Source of the DNA: an uncultured Massilia sp.
Lineage (GTDB): Bacteria; Pseudomonadota; Gammaproteobacteria; Burkholderiales; Burkholderiaceae
Reading direction: 5' to 3'
Assembly (NCBI GenBank): GCA_946481275.1
Contig: CAMLMV010000006.1
Span: forward strand, 124,001 to 188,000
Length of the DNA: 64,000 nucleotides
The notes beneath the pieces were generated by a model. It was not told where the DNA came from and did no database searches. It saw nothing but the letters and a program-made list of their open reading frames with translations. The stretch's first letter is position 1, and every line of letters begins with the position of its first letter. The position numbers and the translations under genes are program-made. Below, piece after piece: positions 8,179-16,967 of the stretch.

Positions 8179-9408
8179 ATGGAACTCAAAGACAAGCTCG
8201 AGATCCTGGCCGACGCGGCCAAGTACGATGCCTCCTGCGCCAGCAGCGGTGCGCCGAAGCGCGACTCCGTCGACAAGGACGGCCTGGGCGCCACGAACGG
8301 CATGGGCATCTGTCACAGCTATACGCCGAACGGACGCTGCGTCTCGCTGCTCAAGATCCTGCTGACGAACTTCTGCGTCTACGATTGCCAGTACTGCGTG
8401 AACCGGCGCACGTCGAACGTGCCGCGCGCCCGTTTCTCCGTCGACGAGGTCGTGAAGCTCACGCGCGATTTTTACCTGCGCAACTACATCGACGGCCTGT
8501 TCCTCAGCTCGGGCATCATCCGGTCGAGCGACTACACGATGGAGCAACTGGTCGAGGTCGCGCGCCGCCTGCGCGAAGAGCACCAGTTTCGCGGCTACAT
8601 CCACCTCAAGACGATTCCCGATGCAGACCCGCGCCTCATCGAGCTGGCGGGCCGCTATGCCGACCGCCTGTCGGTGAACATCGAGCTGCCCACGCAGGAC
8701 AGCGTGACGAAGCTCGCGCCCGAAAAGAGCGTCCACACGATCAAGCTGGCGATGGGTTCCATCCGCACGAAGCTGGACGAAAAGGACGACCACCCCAAGG
8801 CGCCCGTGTTCGCGCCGGCGGGGCAGAGCACGCAGATGATCGTCGGCGCGGACGCCAGCGACGACCAGACGATCCTGAATACCGCGCAGACGCTGTACGG
8901 CAGCTACAAGCTGAAACGCGTGTACTACTCCGCGTTCAGCCCGATCCCGCAGAGCCCGACCAGCGTGCCGTCCGCGCCGCCGCCCCTGCTGCGCGAGCAC
9001 CGTTTATACCAGGCCGACTTCCTGCTGCGCGGCTACGGTTTTACGGCGAAGGAGCTGATGCCGCAGGCCGGCAACCTGGCGCTGGACATCGACCCCAAGC
9101 TGGGCTGGGCGCTCGCGAACCGCGACCATTTTCCGCTCGACCTGAACCGCGCCGACGAAAGCATGATCGCGCGCGTGCCGGGCATCGGGCTGCGCACGGC
9201 GAAGCGTTTGATCGACCTGCGGCGGTTGCGGCGCATCCGCTGGGAAGACCTGTCGCGCCTGCGCTGCAGCCTGAAAAAGCTGGCGCCCTTCGTGATCACG
9301 GCGGACTATAAGCCGGCGCAGGGCACCGCGTCGTCCGACCTGCTGCGGCGTAACCTGGCCGACGCCCCGCAGCAGATGAACCTGTGGCCGGAACTGCAGG
9401 CGGCGTGA
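8179..9408 (+). CDS. Putative DNA modification/repair radical SAM protein
   Basis: Start ATG at 8179; 409 residues. The radical SAM cluster motif is C-X3-C-X2-C at residues 66, 70 and 73 (NFCVYDCQYCVNRR), an accepted radical SAM form. A C-terminal helix-hairpin-helix (ESMIARVPGIGLRTAKRLID, about residues 327-346) suggests DNA binding. This matches the family annotated as putative DNA modification/repair radical SAM protein, which is regularly encoded next to a uracil-DNA-glycosylase-related gene. Its stop overlaps the start of that partner here (TGATG at 9406-9410), indicating translational coupling. A LexA box lies just upstream, so the pair is probably SOS-induced. The exact reaction is not known to me. 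An in-frame upstream GTG at 8092 would place the LexA box inside the gene and is rejected. Confidence 0.9.
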   Translation: MELKDKLEILADAAKYDASCASSGAPKRDSVDKDGLGATNGMGICHSYTPNGRCVSLLKILLTNFCVYDCQYCVNRRTSNVPRARFSVDEVVKLTRDFYLRNYIDGLFLSSGIIRSSDYTMEQLVEVARRLREEHQFRGYIHLKTIPDADPRLIELAGRYADRLSVNIELPTQDSVTKLAPEKSVHTIKLAMGSIRTKLDEKDDHPKAPVFAPAGQSTQMIVGADASDDQTILNTAQTLYGSYKLKRVYYSAFSPIPQSPTSVPSAPPPLLREHRLYQADFLLRGYGFTAKELMPQAGNLALDIDPKLGWALANRDHFPLDLNRADESMIARVPGIGLRTAKRLIDLRRLRRIRWEDLSRLRCSLKKLAPFVITADYKPAQGTASSDLLRRNLADAPQQMNLWPELQAA

Positions 9409-10919
9409 TGGCTGCGGATGCGCTGGTCCGGGCAGGACAACCGGTGCAGGTCGAGACGTTCGCGGAATGGCGCGAGGCCGCGCGCGAGCTGCTCGTCCAC
9501 GACATCCGGCCCGACCAGGTGACGTGGGGCGCGCCGCACACGGGCGACCTGCTGGCGGGCGGCGACCTGTTCACGGGTGCGCCGGCCGCCGCCGAGGCAC
9601 CGCATAATCCCGCCATACCGCCGACCGGCACGCAGGACGAGCCACTACGGCCCGCGCCGCACATCCCGCGCTCGCTGATGGAGATGCTGCAGTCGGCCGC
9701 CTGCTGCCGCGTGCCGGACCGCTGGGCCTTCCTGTACCGCGTGATCTGGCGCTGGCAGCAGGGCGAGCACGACGTGCAGTCGCCGGCCGACGAAGATGGC
9801 GCACGGCTGCATGCGATGGTGAAGGCGGTCCACCGCGAGGAACACGACATGCATGCCTACATCCGCTTCCGCGAGCGCCCGGAAGAAGCCGGCCCGCCGC
9901 GCTTCGTCGCCTGGTACGAGCCGCGCCACGACGTGCTGCCCCAAGTGGCCGAGCATTTTATTTCCCGCATGGGCAAGGTCAGCTGGATGATCGCCACGCC
10001 GGAGGCGAGTGTCCTATGGGATGGCCATACGCTGCACAATACCGGCCCCCTTGTTCGCGACGCGGCCGACCTCGAAGATACCGGCGAGGCCCTGTGGCTG
10101 ACGTACTACCGCAGCGTGTTCAACCCGGCCCGCCTGAACACGGACGTCATGCACCAGCACATCCCGTCGCACCGCTGGAAGAACCTGCCGGAGGCGAAGA
10201 TCGTGCCACACATGGTCAGCGAAGCGGCGCTGGGCGCGCGCAAGGTGGGCCAGTACGAGGCCGTCGGCCAGCGCAAGGGCACGACGATCCCGATCGCCCC
10301 CGAGGATGCCCAGCCGGAGCGCCAGCAGCCCTCGAAGCTGGACGAGTGCCGGCGCTGCGAGCTGTGGCAGTTCGCCACGCAGGCCGTCGGCGGCGAAGGC
10401 CCGAAGCGGGCGCAGATCATGTTCGTCGGCGAGCAGCCGGGCGACCAGGAAGACCTGGCGGGGCAGCCGTTCGTCGGCCCGGCCGGCAAGCTGCTGGACC
10501 GCGTGTGCGAGGCGGCCGGCGTCGACCGCGACACGATCTACGTCACCAACGCCGTCAAGCATTTCAAATGGGAGCCGCGCGGCAAGCGCCGCCTGCACAA
10601 GACGCCGGTGCAGCGCGAGATCGAGGCCTGCCACTACTGGCTCGACAAGGAACTGGCGAGCGTCAGGCCGACCGTCATCGTGGCCCTGGGCGCCACCGCG
10701 CTCAAATCCGTGCTGCGCACCGCCAACGTCACCCTCAAGAATTCGCTCGGCAAACCGCTGCGCCACGAAGGACGCTGGGTCGTCACCACGTACCACCCGT
10801 CGTATGTGCTGCGCGTGCCGGGCGAGGACGCGAAGCGCGATGCCTTCGATACGATGGTCGAGGGCCTGAAACTGGCGCACGACCTGCTCAACCGCCCGGT
10901 CGACGCACCCGACGCATAA
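9408..10919 (+). CDS. UdgX-type uracil-DNA glycosylase with N-terminal radical-SAM-linked domain
   Basis: 503 residues from the ATG at 9408, which overlaps the preceding stop by one base. The N-terminal half (to about residue 270) matches the DNA-metabolism domain usually found with the radical SAM partner. The C-terminal half (about 300-500) is a UDG-superfamily domain: first cysteine pair CRRC at 314-317, motif A GEQPGDQED, a third cysteine in EACHYW, and the HPSYVLR motif. The insertion KRRLH (His 397) corresponds to the KRRIH loop of UdgX, whose histidine forms a covalent bond to the abasic site after excising uracil. At the place where family 4 enzymes have a fourth Fe-S cysteine (TNxVKC), this protein has TNAVKH. 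Expected role: capture or removal of uracil from DNA under SOS control. Confidence 0.9.
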   Translation: MAADALVRAGQPVQVETFAEWREAARELLVHDIRPDQVTWGAPHTGDLLAGGDLFTGAPAAAEAPHNPAIPPTGTQDEPLRPAPHIPRSLMEMLQSAACCRVPDRWAFLYRVIWRWQQGEHDVQSPADEDGARLHAMVKAVHREEHDMHAYIRFRERPEEAGPPRFVAWYEPRHDVLPQVAEHFISRMGKVSWMIATPEASVLWDGHTLHNTGPLVRDAADLEDTGEALWLTYYRSVFNPARLNTDVMHQHIPSHRWKNLPEAKIVPHMVSEAALGARKVGQYEAVGQRKGTTIPIAPEDAQPERQQPSKLDECRRCELWQFATQAVGGEGPKRAQIMFVGEQPGDQEDLAGQPFVGPAGKLLDRVCEAAGVDRDTIYVTNAVKHFKWEPRGKRRLHKTPVQREIEACHYWLDKELASVRPTVIVALGATALKSVLRTANVTLKNSLGKPLRHEGRWVVTTYHPSYVLRVPGEDAKRDAFDTMVEGLKLAHDLLNRPVDAPDA

Positions 10920-11034
10920 ACATTGCCGTTGCGACATATGCATGTCAAACTTGTAACACTTCGTTGCCCCGATAGGCTAAGCTCATCCGTGGCGCTAAGC
11001 TTTTGCGCACACAACAACAACGATGGGATGCCCG

Positions 11035-12066
11035 ATGAGCAAACGCTATGCATGTGCGCTTTACCTGAGTTTCCTGACCCTGCCGGTTCTGGCCCAGACC
11101 ACGCCCCAGCCTGAACCCGCACCGACGGCCGAGCCCGCGGCCGTCGTGGACGCCGATGCCGTCCCCGCCACCGTCGTCGTCGAAGGCCGCCGGCCCGGTC
11201 CCGGCGTGTGGAAAGTGTCGAAGGGCGATCACGTGATGTGGGTGTTCGGCGTGTATTCCCCGCTGCCGCAGAAGATGGAGTGGGATGCAGCGCGCGTGGA
11301 ACGCCTCGTCGGCAAGTCGCAGGAAGTGTTGACGCGGCCGGGTGCCCGCATGGAGGTCGGCTTCTTCCGGGGCCTGACCCTGCTGCCGACCGCGATCGGC
11401 ATCGACAAGAATCCGGACGGCGCCACACTGCACGATGTGCTCCCGGCGGACGTGTATGCGCGTTGGCAGGTATTGAAGGGCAAGTATATCGGCGAGGACG
11501 ACGGCATCGAGCGGCGGCGCCCGATCTTCGTCGCCGACACGCTGCTGAGCAGGGGCCTGTCGAAAAGCGGCCTGACGCAACATACCGGCGTGGAAGAGCA
11601 GATCGAAAAGGCGGCCAAGCGCGACAAGATCAAGATCACGTCGACCACGCTCAGCATGGAGGTCGACGATCCCCGTGCCCTGATGAAGGAGTTCAAGAAG
11701 TCGCAGGTGGAAGACGTGGCCTGCTTCACCAAGACCCTGGAGCGCCTGGAAAGCGATATCGATGCCATGCGCGTGCGCGCGAACGCCTGGGCCAATGGCA
11801 ATATCGGCGAGATTTCGAGCCTCGATTATGCCGAGCGCGACAAGGCATGCAACGACGCCATCTTCAACAGCCAGGTCGCCAGGAATTCTCCCGCACTCCA
11901 GCATCTTCCCGAACGCATCCGTGCCAACTGGATGAAGGCGGCCGAGAAAGCATTGGCCGACAACACGTCGACGTTTGCCCTGCTGCCGATGAAGAACGTC
12001 ATCGGCCCGGACGGCTACCTCGCCGACCTGCAGGCAAAAGGCTATACGGTCGAGAACCCGAAATAA
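11035..12066 (+). CDS. TraB/GumN-like exported protein, first of a tandem pair
   Basis: The ATG at 11035 has GGGA seven bases upstream; another ATG at 11023 adds four residues. The 343-residue product begins with a signal peptide (MSKRYACALYLSFLTLPVLAQ) and a short proline-rich linker, so it is exported to the periplasm. The body resembles the TraB/GumN family: MWVFGVYSPLP near the N terminus and VIGPDGYLADLQAKGYTV at the C terminus occupy the places of the family's two GxxH motifs. Both histidines are missing here (GVYS, and N in LPMKNVIGPDG), so metal-dependent protease or hydrolase activity is doubtful. It is followed after 10 bases by a close paralogue. Function unknown. Confidence 0.8.
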   Translation: MSKRYACALYLSFLTLPVLAQTTPQPEPAPTAEPAAVVDADAVPATVVVEGRRPGPGVWKVSKGDHVMWVFGVYSPLPQKMEWDAARVERLVGKSQEVLTRPGARMEVGFFRGLTLLPTAIGIDKNPDGATLHDVLPADVYARWQVLKGKYIGEDDGIERRRPIFVADTLLSRGLSKSGLTQHTGVEEQIEKAAKRDKIKITSTTLSMEVDDPRALMKEFKKSQVEDVACFTKTLERLESDIDAMRVRANAWANGNIGEISSLDYAERDKACNDAIFNSQVARNSPALQHLPERIRANWMKAAEKALADNTSTFALLPMKNVIGPDGYLADLQAKGYTVENPK

Positions 12067-12076
12067 TGATCGCGCC

Positions 12077-13078
12077 ATGAAGAAGACATTCAACTGGTCT
12101 GTGTTCGCGTTGGCTCTGCTCGCCCCGCCGGCGTTCGCGCAGACCGTGGAGCAGGCCGTCGACCCGAACGCCATCCCGGCGACCGTCGTCATCGAGGGCC
12201 GCCGTCCCGGCCCCGGTGTGTGGAAGGTGTCGAAGGGAACGCACGTGATGTGGGTCTTCGGCACCTATTCTCCGCTGCCGCGGAAGATGGAATGGGATGC
12301 GTCGCGCGTCGAGCGCCTCGTGGCGAAGTCGCAGGAAGTCCTGATGCCGCCCGTCGCGAAAGCCCACATCGGTTTCTTCAGCGGGTTGACGGCCTTGCCG
12401 AGCCTCATCGGCATCAAGCGCAATCCGGACGATGCGGTCCTGCACGACGTCGTCCCGGCCGACGTCTACGCGCACTGGACGGTGCTCAAGGCCAAGTACA
12501 TCGGCGACGACGACGGCATCGAACACTACCGGCCCGTCTTCGCGGGCGAGGAATTGCTGCTCGCCGGCCTCAAGAAGAGCGGCCTCTCCTATGGCGGCGA
12601 AGTACTCGGCAAGATCGAGGACATCGCGAAAAAGAACAAGGTCAAAATGACCGACTCGGGCTACGACGTGACGGTCGACGACCCGCGCAAGCTCGTGCGC
12701 GACTTCAAGAATTCGCAGGTTGACGACCTCGTCTGCTTCACCAGGACGCTCGACACCCTGGACACCGATCTCGAAACGATGCGCGTGCGCGCGAATGCCT
12801 GGGCCAACGGCGACATCGCCGAGATCCGCGGGCTGAATTTCGCGGAGCGCCGGGATGCGTGCCTGGATGCCGTCATGAACAGCTCGATCGCGAAAGACGC
12901 CGCGGCCCTGCGCCAGGTGCGCCAGCGTCTGCGCACCTCGTGGCTCAAGGCGGCGGAAACGGCGCTGGCCAGCAATGCCACCACCTTCGCCGTGCTGGAG
13001 ATCCAGGACATCGTCGGCCCGACGAGCTACCTCGCCGGGCTGCAGGCCAGGGGTTACGCGGTCGAAAGTCCCAGATAA
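12077..13078 (+). CDS. TraB/GumN-like exported protein, second of a tandem pair
   Basis: 333 residues with a clean signal peptide (MKKTFNWSVFALALLAPPAFAQ). It is collinear with the preceding protein through its whole length, sharing long stretches such as VEGRRPGPGVWKVSKG (VIEGRRPGPG here) and MRVRANAWANG. The two genes clearly arose by tandem duplication and then diverged. As in its neighbour, the first family histidine is replaced (FGTYSPLP), and the second site reads LEIQDIVGPTSYL, again without histidine. The pair is probably one transcript. Its stop codon abuts that of the convergent serine acetyltransferase with no spacer. A structural or binding role is as likely as an enzymatic one. 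Confidence 0.8.
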   Translation: MKKTFNWSVFALALLAPPAFAQTVEQAVDPNAIPATVVIEGRRPGPGVWKVSKGTHVMWVFGTYSPLPRKMEWDASRVERLVAKSQEVLMPPVAKAHIGFFSGLTALPSLIGIKRNPDDAVLHDVVPADVYAHWTVLKAKYIGDDDGIEHYRPVFAGEELLLAGLKKSGLSYGGEVLGKIEDIAKKNKVKMTDSGYDVTVDDPRKLVRDFKNSQVDDLVCFTRTLDTLDTDLETMRVRANAWANGDIAEIRGLNFAERRDACLDAVMNSSIAKDAAALRQVRQRLRTSWLKAAETALASNATTFAVLEIQDIVGPTSYLAGLQARGYAVESPR

Positions 13079-14002
13079 CTACGTGGATTCGCCCGGCACC
13101 CCCGTGTCGTCCTCGCGCGACGCGGCCTGGGCCACGCGGGCACCCGGCGGCACGTCGTGCGTCAGCCAGACATTGCCGCCGATGACGGCGCCCTTGCCGA
13201 TCGTGATGCGGCCCAGCACGGTGGCGCCGGCATAGATGACGACGTCGTCCTCGACGACGGGATGGCGCGGCAAGCCCTTTTGCAGGGTGCCGTCGACGTT
13301 CGCGGGAAAGCGCTTGGCGCCCAGCGTGACGGCCTGGTACAGCCGAACGCGCTGGCCGATGACGGCCGTCTCGCCGATCACGACGCCCGTGCCGTGGTCG
13401 ATGAAGAAGCCGGCGCCGATCGTCGCGCCCGGGTGGATGTCGATGCCCGTTTCCGCATGCGCCTGCTCGGCGATGATGCGGGCGAGCAGCGGCAGGCCGA
13501 GCCCGTACAGGCAGTGCGCGAGACGGTAGTGGATCATCGCATGGATGCCCGGATAGCACAGCAGCACTTCATCGACGCTGCGCGCGGCCGGGTCGCCCTG
13601 GAACGCGGCGAGCACGTCGCTGTCGAGCAGGGTGCGGATGCCGGGCAGCGCGGCGCCGAACGCGCGGGTGGCATCGAGCGCCTGCGGCTCGATGTCGGTG
13701 TGGGTCAGGTGGCGCAGCGCGGCGCTGTAGCGCAGCTCGATGCGCACCTGGCGCAGCAGCGCGTGCAGGGCGGTGTCGAGGGCGTGGGCGACGTGGAAAT
13801 CCTCGCTTTCCTGGCGCAGGTCGGGCGGACCCAGGCGCAGCGGAAACAGCACGCCTTTCAGCTGCCCGACGATGGCCGCCAGCGCGTCGCGCGACGGAAA
13901 CTCGATGCCGCGCACCTCGCCGGCCGGACGATGGGCCTGGCGCCATTGCCGGCGCGCCTCGTTCAGGTCGCGCACGATCGCGCCGATGTCGAAGTCGGCC
14001 AT
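13079..14002 (-). CDS. Serine O-acetyltransferase, EpsC/CysE-like
   Basis: Start chosen at the ATG at 14002 (MADFDIGAIVRDL), preceded by GGGAG; 307 residues. The C-terminal half is a left-handed beta-helix of hexapeptide repeats (HPGATIGAGFFIDHG, VVIGETAVIGQRVRLYQ, VLGRITIGKGAVIGGNVWL) with the catalytic HGTG region of serine acetyltransferases. The N-terminal helical domain is longer than in E. coli CysE, like the EpsC group. It acetylates serine with acetyl-CoA to O-acetylserine, the precursor for cysteine. No cysteine synthase gene is adjacent. The tail after the helix is short (DDTGVPGEST) and lacks the usual cysteine-feedback C terminus rich in hydrophobics. Upstream is a 368-base gene-free stretch. 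Confidence 0.88.
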   Translation of the reverse strand: MADFDIGAIVRDLNEARRQWRQAHRPAGEVRGIEFPSRDALAAIVGQLKGVLFPLRLGPPDLRQESEDFHVAHALDTALHALLRQVRIELRYSAALRHLTHTDIEPQALDATRAFGAALPGIRTLLDSDVLAAFQGDPAARSVDEVLLCYPGIHAMIHYRLAHCLYGLGLPLLARIIAEQAHAETGIDIHPGATIGAGFFIDHGTGVVIGETAVIGQRVRLYQAVTLGAKRFPANVDGTLQKGLPRHPVVEDDVVIYAGATVLGRITIGKGAVIGGNVWLTHDVPPGARVAQAASREDDTGVPGEST

Positions 14003-14370
14003 CAGTCGGGCTCCCGGAGGCTGTATGGATCGGAAAGATGTGGCCTCACGGTACCTCCGCTGTGCTGATGGACGAGTGTTCAATATACGAGCCCGTCCAT
14101 GGGCGGCCCAACGAATTTTTCGACACAAGCTCATGCCGAAAATTGTCTAAGCGGGGTTGAGGTGCCCTGCGTGCCGTCAACGGTCGTTTGCGAAGACTTG
14201 TGTTAACGCGATGGTACGCGGCAGGAAAGAATGTTGCGCTCGATTTAGAGACGGCCTGATAATACAAAGTCCGTTGAGGCAACGGTGCGGCCGTGGCCTG
14301 CATGCTATTCTAGCGCCCGTTCGTTAAGGCAACTCATCCGTACGGAATCGCTAGCTTTCTAAGGTCAGGC
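14003..14370. other. Gene-free region between divergent genes
   Basis: It must contain the promoters of the leftward serine acetyltransferase gene and of the rightward glycan cluster. A loose inverted repeat (AATTTTTCG at about 14112, CGAAAATT at about 14134) is visible, but no recognisable promoter, riboswitch or RNA. The short leftward reading frame here has no ribosome site or protein-like composition. Confidence 0.35.
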
Positions 14371-14517
14371 ATGATTGATACTGCAGCAATATTGCTCTTC
14401 AGCTCGCTCGTCGTCTACACGGTCATCCGCGCCATCAAATTCGACAAGCTGCTTCCCTGGTTTTCCAAAGACACCCCGCAACCGCCTCCGCCGGTGAAGA
14501 AGCGCTTCCGCAAATAA
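14371..14517 (+). CDS. Small membrane protein, 48 residues
   Basis: ATG at 14371 with AAGG six bases upstream; ends at TAA 14515-14517. The peptide has one hydrophobic helix at its N terminus (AAILLFSSLVVYTVI) followed by a basic, proline-rich tail (PQPPPPVKKRFRK). This single-pass design with a positively charged cytoplasmic tail is plausible for an inner-membrane accessory protein. It lies 27 bases before the O-antigen-ligase-like gene and is probably cotranscribed with it. I do not recognise a family. Codon use and the good ribosome site support it being real. Confidence 0.65.
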   Translation: MIDTAAILLFSSLVVYTVIRAIKFDKLLPWFSKDTPQPPPPVKKRFRK

Positions 14518-14544
14518 CAATAACATCGGTAAGGCTTCACACGT

Positions 14545-15867
14545 ATGCAGAGTCTTTTCTTGTCGGCCGTCTTCGCCGTTTTCATGGTGGCGGGCATTTA
14601 CGCACCGTTTGCCGCCGCGCTTGGGTTCATCTGGGTCGACATGGTCCGGCCCCAGCAGCTCGCCTATTCGATCATCAATAACCAGCCGCTGTCGTTCATC
14701 GTGGCGGTGGCCACGCTGCTGCTGTTCTTCGCCAAAGACAGGAAGTCCCCTCCCAAATTCGGTCCGCTCCTGGCCCTGATCGCGCTGCTGATCGTATGGG
14801 TGACGTTCACGGCCGCCGTGGCGCCGGTCCCGGCGTATGCCTGGTCGAAATGGGATTGGGCGTCGAAGGTTCTCATCTTTGCGCTGTTGATTCCGTATAT
14901 CTTCCGTTCGCGGGTGCAGATCGAAGCGTTTCTGCTGGTGTTCGTGTTTTCCTCGGGGACGATCCTGTTTTCGGCTGGTGTCAAGACGCTGCTTGGCGGC
15001 GGCGGCTACGGTACGCTGGCCGTGCTGGGTACGGGCAACACCGGCCTGTCGGAGAGCAGTACGCTTGCGGTGGTGTGCGTGATGCTGATCCCGCTGATCA
15101 TGTTCCTGATGCGCTATACGGTGATATTTCCGCGGAACAAGCTGACGCAGGCCTTGTTCCTGGGAATGATCGTCATCGCACTGTCCGCAGTGGTCGGTAC
15201 GACGGCGCGCACGGGGATCATCGCGGTGGCCGTGCTGTGCCTGTTGTCGCTGGCGCAGTCGAAAAAGAGAATGTGGTGGATTGCCGGTCTTGCGCTCGCC
15301 GCCGTCGTCATCATGAATCTCGATTTGTCGTCGACGCGCTGGGGCAACCGCATGTCGACCATCGAGACCTATAATACCGACAGCTCCGCGATGGGCCGGA
15401 TCAAGGTGTGGCAATGGACGATCGATTACGTCGGCACCCATCCACTGGGCGGCGGATTCAATGCCTATGTGTATAACCGTATTCTCGGTGTCAGCCCCGA
15501 CGGCGAAACGCAATATCTGCCGGAAGGCCAGATCGGCGGCAAGGCTTTCCACAGCATCTATTTCGAAGTGCTGGGCGAACAAGGCATTCCCGGTTTCATC
15601 ATGTATTACCTGATGGTCGTGCTGACGCTCGCGAAACTCTTCAAACTGAAGCGAACCTGGAAAGACGATCCCGGGATGGGATGGGTTGCCGCCCTGGCCA
15701 ATGCCATGATCACCATGGTCATGGTATTCCTCGCCGGCGGGTCGTTCGTCGGCATCGCCTACCAGCCCTACATTTTCTACCTCGTCGGTTTGACGGTGGC
15801 ACTGGACCAGTATGCGGCGCGCGTGGTGCGGGATCAACTCAAGACAAAAGGACGTGCGTTACCGTGA
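14545..15867 (+). CDS. O-antigen ligase/polymerase-like membrane protein
   Basis: 440 residues with about ten transmembrane helices and one larger exposed loop between TM segments (about residues 265-350, with NRMSTIETYNTDSSAMGRI and HSIYFEVLGEQGIPGF). The H-S-x-Y-F-E-V-L-G-E-Q-G-I-x-G pattern in the loop end is typical of the Wzy/WaaL O-antigen ligase superfamily. The N-terminal half with WVDMVRPQQLAY resembles the ligases annotated as exosortase-A-system-associated O-glycosylation ligases. It would polymerise or transfer a lipid-linked glycan on the periplasmic side of the inner membrane. The 3' end overlaps the GTG of the acyltransferase gene (GTGA). A PEP-CTERM protein gene lies 1.2 kb downstream, which fits an exosortase-related role, but no exosortase is in the window. 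Confidence 0.8.
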   Translation: MQSLFLSAVFAVFMVAGIYAPFAAALGFIWVDMVRPQQLAYSIINNQPLSFIVAVATLLLFFAKDRKSPPKFGPLLALIALLIVWVTFTAAVAPVPAYAWSKWDWASKVLIFALLIPYIFRSRVQIEAFLLVFVFSSGTILFSAGVKTLLGGGGYGTLAVLGTGNTGLSESSTLAVVCVMLIPLIMFLMRYTVIFPRNKLTQALFLGMIVIALSAVVGTTARTGIIAVAVLCLLSLAQSKKRMWWIAGLALAAVVIMNLDLSSTRWGNRMSTIETYNTDSSAMGRIKVWQWTIDYVGTHPLGGGFNAYVYNRILGVSPDGETQYLPEGQIGGKAFHSIYFEVLGEQGIPGFIMYYLMVVLTLAKLFKLKRTWKDDPGMGWVAALANAMITMVMVFLAGGSFVGIAYQPYIFYLVGLTVALDQYAARVVRDQLKTKGRALP

Positions 15868-16922
15868 AGCTCAACCAACTTGCAGGATTGCGGGGAATCT
15901 GTGCCTGGTGGGTGGTGTTTTACCATTCCCTCACGCTGATGGACGATTCGGTGCCGATGCCGGTCAAGCAGCTCATCGAGCATGGTTACCTGGCCGTCGA
16001 CCTGTTTTTCCTCCTGAGCGGCTTCGTCATCTTCCTGAGCTACCACGCGTCGCTGTCGACGAATTTTCCGCACAGCGTCGGCAAGTTTTACTGGAACCGG
16101 TTTTCCCGCATCTATCCGCTGCACGTCGTCATGCTGGCGGGCTACCTGATTCTGTTCGGTGCCTTCACGTTCCTGTCGAGCAGCCACACCGCGCCGGAGT
16201 CCTATACCTGGGGCGCATTTATCCAGAGTATGTTTTTGGTGCACATGTGGTTCGGTGGCGACCTCACGTGGAACGTGCCGTCGTGGTCGATCAGTTCGGA
16301 ATGGTTCGTCTACCTGTTCTTCCCGCTGATGGCATACAGCCTGCGCAAGCTGCGCGGCGGTATCGTCGCGCACCTGCTGAGCATTGCGCTGGCCGCCGCC
16401 GTCCTGCACGTGATCTACTCGCTGAGCGGGCTCCATTCCATCGGTGCCGACATTCCCCATATGGCACTCGTGCGCACCATGTTCGAATTCCTGATGGGCG
16501 TATTCGTCGGCTCGTTGTTCGTCAACCACCGGGATTTCCTGGTGCGGAATTCGAGGGTGGCGCTCGCGGGCTTCGTGGCGCTGTGCGTGTTGTACGCCAT
16601 GACGCCGACGCCCGATTACGCGCTGATTCCGATCACCTTCGCGTTCCTGATCGCGTACCTGAGCGTCACGACCTCGTGGATGACCGCCATCCTGTCCACG
16701 CCGGTACTCGTCTACCTGGGGGAAATCTCGTATTCGACGTACATGGTGCATTACCTCGTCTACGATCTGCTGAAAGCCGTCTTCATGTCCGACCCGCATC
16801 ACATCGACCAGTTGTACCTGTGGTTGTCGTTCGTGGTCGTCTTCGTCCTGTCGGTGCTCCTGCATCACGCCGTGGACATGCCGTCCCAAAAATACTTCCG
16901 GCGCCGCCTGTCGACGCGCTAG
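15864..16922 (+). CDS. Acyltransferase family 3 (OafA-like)
   Basis: The GTG at 15864 overlaps the previous stop by 4 bases and gives VKLNQLAGLRGICAWWVVFYH, the canonical start of acyltransferase-3 proteins with the catalytic-region histidine after the first helix (FYHS). 352 residues, about ten membrane helices. Further family marks are DLFFLLSGFVI, the FYWNRFSRIYPLH arginine motif and SYSTYMVHYLV near the C terminus. These inner-membrane enzymes transfer acyl groups (often acetyl) to sugars of polysaccharides. Together with the upstream ligase-like protein it points to decoration of an exported glycan. An upstream ATG at 15681 would overlap the ligase gene by almost 190 bases and is unlikely. 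Confidence 0.88.
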   Translation: MKLNQLAGLRGICAWWVVFYHSLTLMDDSVPMPVKQLIEHGYLAVDLFFLLSGFVIFLSYHASLSTNFPHSVGKFYWNRFSRIYPLHVVMLAGYLILFGAFTFLSSSHTAPESYTWGAFIQSMFLVHMWFGGDLTWNVPSWSISSEWFVYLFFPLMAYSLRKLRGGIVAHLLSIALAAAVLHVIYSLSGLHSIGADIPHMALVRTMFEFLMGVFVGSLFVNHRDFLVRNSRVALAGFVALCVLYAMTPTPDYALIPITFAFLIAYLSVTTSWMTAILSTPVLVYLGEISYSTYMVHYLVYDLLKAVFMSDPHHIDQLYLWLSFVVVFVLSVLLHHAVDMPSQKYFRRRLSTR

Positions 16923-16928
16923 GCAATG

Positions 16929-16958
16929 TTGTCACGCGATGCAAATCCCGCGTAGAAT
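16929..16958 (+). promoter_or_regulatory. Sigma-70 promoter of tRNA-Gly
   Basis: TTGTCA (16929-16934) and TAGAAT (16953-16958) separated by 18 bases, ending 9 bases before the mature tRNA 5' end. The spacing suits initiation a few bases upstream of the tRNA, as is usual for single tRNA genes. Confidence 0.65.
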
Positions 16959-16967
16959 GCGGGCAAC

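Noticed and set aside
14046..14303. Minus-strand frame of 85 codons in the gene-free stretch before the glycan cluster
   Set aside because: No ribosome site and irregular composition; the region is better read as regulatory sequence.
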